A DNA stretch of 13,809 nt from JBHJGM01 sp964405825 (GTDB lineage: Bacteria; Verrucomicrobiota; Verrucomicrobiia; Opitutales; JBHJGM01): positions 1 through 13,809 of the forward strand of contig CAYOPI010000079.1 of NCBI GenBank assembly GCA_964405825.1, given 5' to 3'. A program made the position numbers and the translations under genes. The first letter of the stretch is position 1, and each line of letters starts with the position of its first letter. The notes beneath the pieces are model-generated. The model was given only the letters and a program-made list of their open reading frames with translations. It ran no database searches and was not told where the DNA came from. Positions 12,719 to 13,809 of this stretch are shown piece by piece.

Positions 12719-13801
12719 ATGCAGACCGCACAGTTTGACTTCGAGCTGCCGCCCGAACACATCGCGCAGGTGCCCGCGGATCGCCGTGACGCCTCGCGCC
12801 TGATGTGCGTTGACCGCGCCACCGGTGAAGTCACGCACCACCGCTTCCACGAGTTGCCGGAGCTGCTGCCCCCGCGCACCCGCCTCTTTCGCAACAACGC
12901 CGCCGTTCTGCCGGCCCGACTGAAAGCGGTCCGCCCGAGCGGGGGCGCGGTCGAGTGCCTCCTGCTGCACCCCTGCGCCGACGACCCCGACCGCTGGTGG
13001 TGCCTGCTGCGACCGGGCAAGAAACTGCCCGAAGGCGCCACCTTCGGCATCGAGGGCCGCTTCCTGGCCACCGTCGAGCACAAGCCCCCGCGCGGTCCCT
13101 CGCTCGTGCGCTTCGAGGTGGCCGAAGGGCAAAGCGTGACCGCCCTGGCGCAGGCCCTCGGCGAGATGCCCCTGCCCCCCTATATTCGCCGCGACCGGTC
13201 CGAACTCGCCCAGCTCGATCGCGAGCGTTACCAGACCGTGTACGCCGAGCCCGGCCAGCACGTCGCCGCCGCCGCGCCGACCGCCGGCCTGCACTTCACC
13301 CCCGAACTGCTCCAGCGGCTGGAGCACGCCGGTTTTCGCAGCTACGACCTGAGCCTGCACGTGGGCCTGGACACCTTTCAGCCGATCCAGACCGACGCCG
13401 TCGAGGACCACCCAATCCACACCGAGACCTACGTCATCCCGCCGGAAACGCTCGCCCAACTGGACGATCCAAGCGCTGGCCCCCGTCTGGCTGTCGGCAC
13501 GACCAGCCTCCGCGCCGTCGAGGATTTCTCCCGCAAGGTCGCCGCCGGGCAGACGCCAGCCACCGATCAGCCCTTTGTCGCCCAGGCAGACCTTTACATC
13601 TATCCTCCGGGGGAGTTTGCGCGGGCGGAGTTGTTGATAACGAATTTTCATTTGCCGCGCTCCACCCTGCTCTGCCTGGTCTCGGCCTTCCTCACCCCGG
13701 GCCGCACCGAGGGCATCGACTGGCTCAAGGCGCTCTACGCCCAGGCCATCACCCAGGGCTACCGCTTCTTCAGCTACGGCGACGCCATGCTGATTCGCTG
13801 A
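12719..13801 (+). CDS. queA: S-adenosylmethionine:tRNA ribosyltransferase-isomerase QueA
   Basis: QueA transfers and rearranges the ribosyl group of SAM onto 7-aminomethyl-7-deazaguanine in tRNA, giving epoxyqueuosine, the penultimate step of queuosine synthesis in the cytoplasm. 360 residues from the ATG at 12719 (MQTAQFDFELPPEHIAQVP), close to the 356 of E. coli; a TTG at 12680 in frame would add 13 unlike residues. Diagnostic blocks are DRRDASRLM (21-29), FRNNAAVLPARL (57-68), PLPPYIRR (151-158), AAAAPTAGLHFTPELL (183-198), LHVGLDTFQPI (213-223), HPIHTETY (231-238), AVGTTSLRAVE (258-268), TNFHLPRSTLLCLVSAF (308-324) and YRFFSYGDAMLI (348-359). The loop before PTAGLHF has two extra Ala compared with the usual VAAPTAGLHF. 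No ribosome binding site is evident. The gene is complete, ending eight bases before the window edge. Confidence 0.97.
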   Translation: MQTAQFDFELPPEHIAQVPADRRDASRLMCVDRATGEVTHHRFHELPELLPPRTRLFRNNAAVLPARLKAVRPSGGAVECLLLHPCADDPDRWWCLLRPGKKLPEGATFGIEGRFLATVEHKPPRGPSLVRFEVAEGQSVTALAQALGEMPLPPYIRRDRSELAQLDRERYQTVYAEPGQHVAAAAPTAGLHFTPELLQRLEHAGFRSYDLSLHVGLDTFQPIQTDAVEDHPIHTETYVIPPETLAQLDDPSAGPRLAVGTTSLRAVEDFSRKVAAGQTPATDQPFVAQADLYIYPPGEFARAELLITNFHLPRSTLLCLVSAFLTPGRTEGIDWLKALYAQAITQGYRFFSYGDAMLIR

Positions 13802-13809
13802 AGTTCAGG

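Noticed and set aside
12509..13651. Open frame on the - strand covering queA
   Set aside because: Antisense shadow; queA motifs are complete on the + strand.

Overview
The window is about 13.8 kb of GC-rich DNA (roughly two thirds G+C, judged by eye), densely coding in both directions. It holds eleven supportable protein genes and no tRNA, rRNA, CRISPR array, insertion sequence or integrase. The likely source is a Verrucomicrobiota bacterium, perhaps an Opitutae. The clues are an SHD1-type module at the end of a glycoside hydrolase (a domain spread widely in Verrucomicrobiota and Planctomycetota), a small lipoprotein-like beta-domain protein of a kind I associate with Verrucomicrobiota, a Cys-type sulfatase, and a primary sigma factor with an extra C-terminal tail. 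Most genes have no clear Shine-Dalgarno sequence. This placement is inference, not proof.

Layout. Positions 1-1486 (+): the 3' end of rpoD, a lipoprotein-like gene and tatA. Positions 1608-5759 (-): a Cys-type sulfatase, then a KefF/KefG-like flavoprotein overlapping a KefB/KefC-type K+/H+ antiporter by ATGA. Positions 5891-6268 (+): a small PH-domain protein. Positions 6278-6691 (-): a STAS-like protein. Positions 6906-9245 (-): a large chemoreceptor whose sensory region contains an ungapped internal duplication and which seems to lack a full HAMP domain. Positions 9528-11225 (+): a secreted GH30-like glycosidase with a C-terminal SHD1-like module. Positions 11430-12623 (-): a DegT/DnrJ/EryC1 sugar aminotransferase. 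Positions 12719-13801 (+): queA, for queuosine tRNA modification.

How the genes relate. The only tight functional unit is the kef pair: a cytosolic quinone-oxidoreductase-like subunit translationally coupled to the antiporter it is expected to activate, for protection against electrophiles. The sulfatase and the GH30 enzyme suggest use of (sulfated) polysaccharides, but they lie 3.8 kb apart and do not form a classical utilisation locus. The chemoreceptor and the GH30 gene diverge from a 282-bp AT-richer spacer. That spacer carries a sigma-28-like promoter candidate facing the receptor and a perfect 18-bp palindrome in front of the hydrolase.

I see no convincing wholly new multi-gene system. 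The points most worth a second look are the GH30-SHD1 fusion, the duplicated HAMP-poor chemoreceptor with its possible FliA-type promoter, the near-perfect direct repeats around the tatA promoter, and the His-rich loop in the antiporter.
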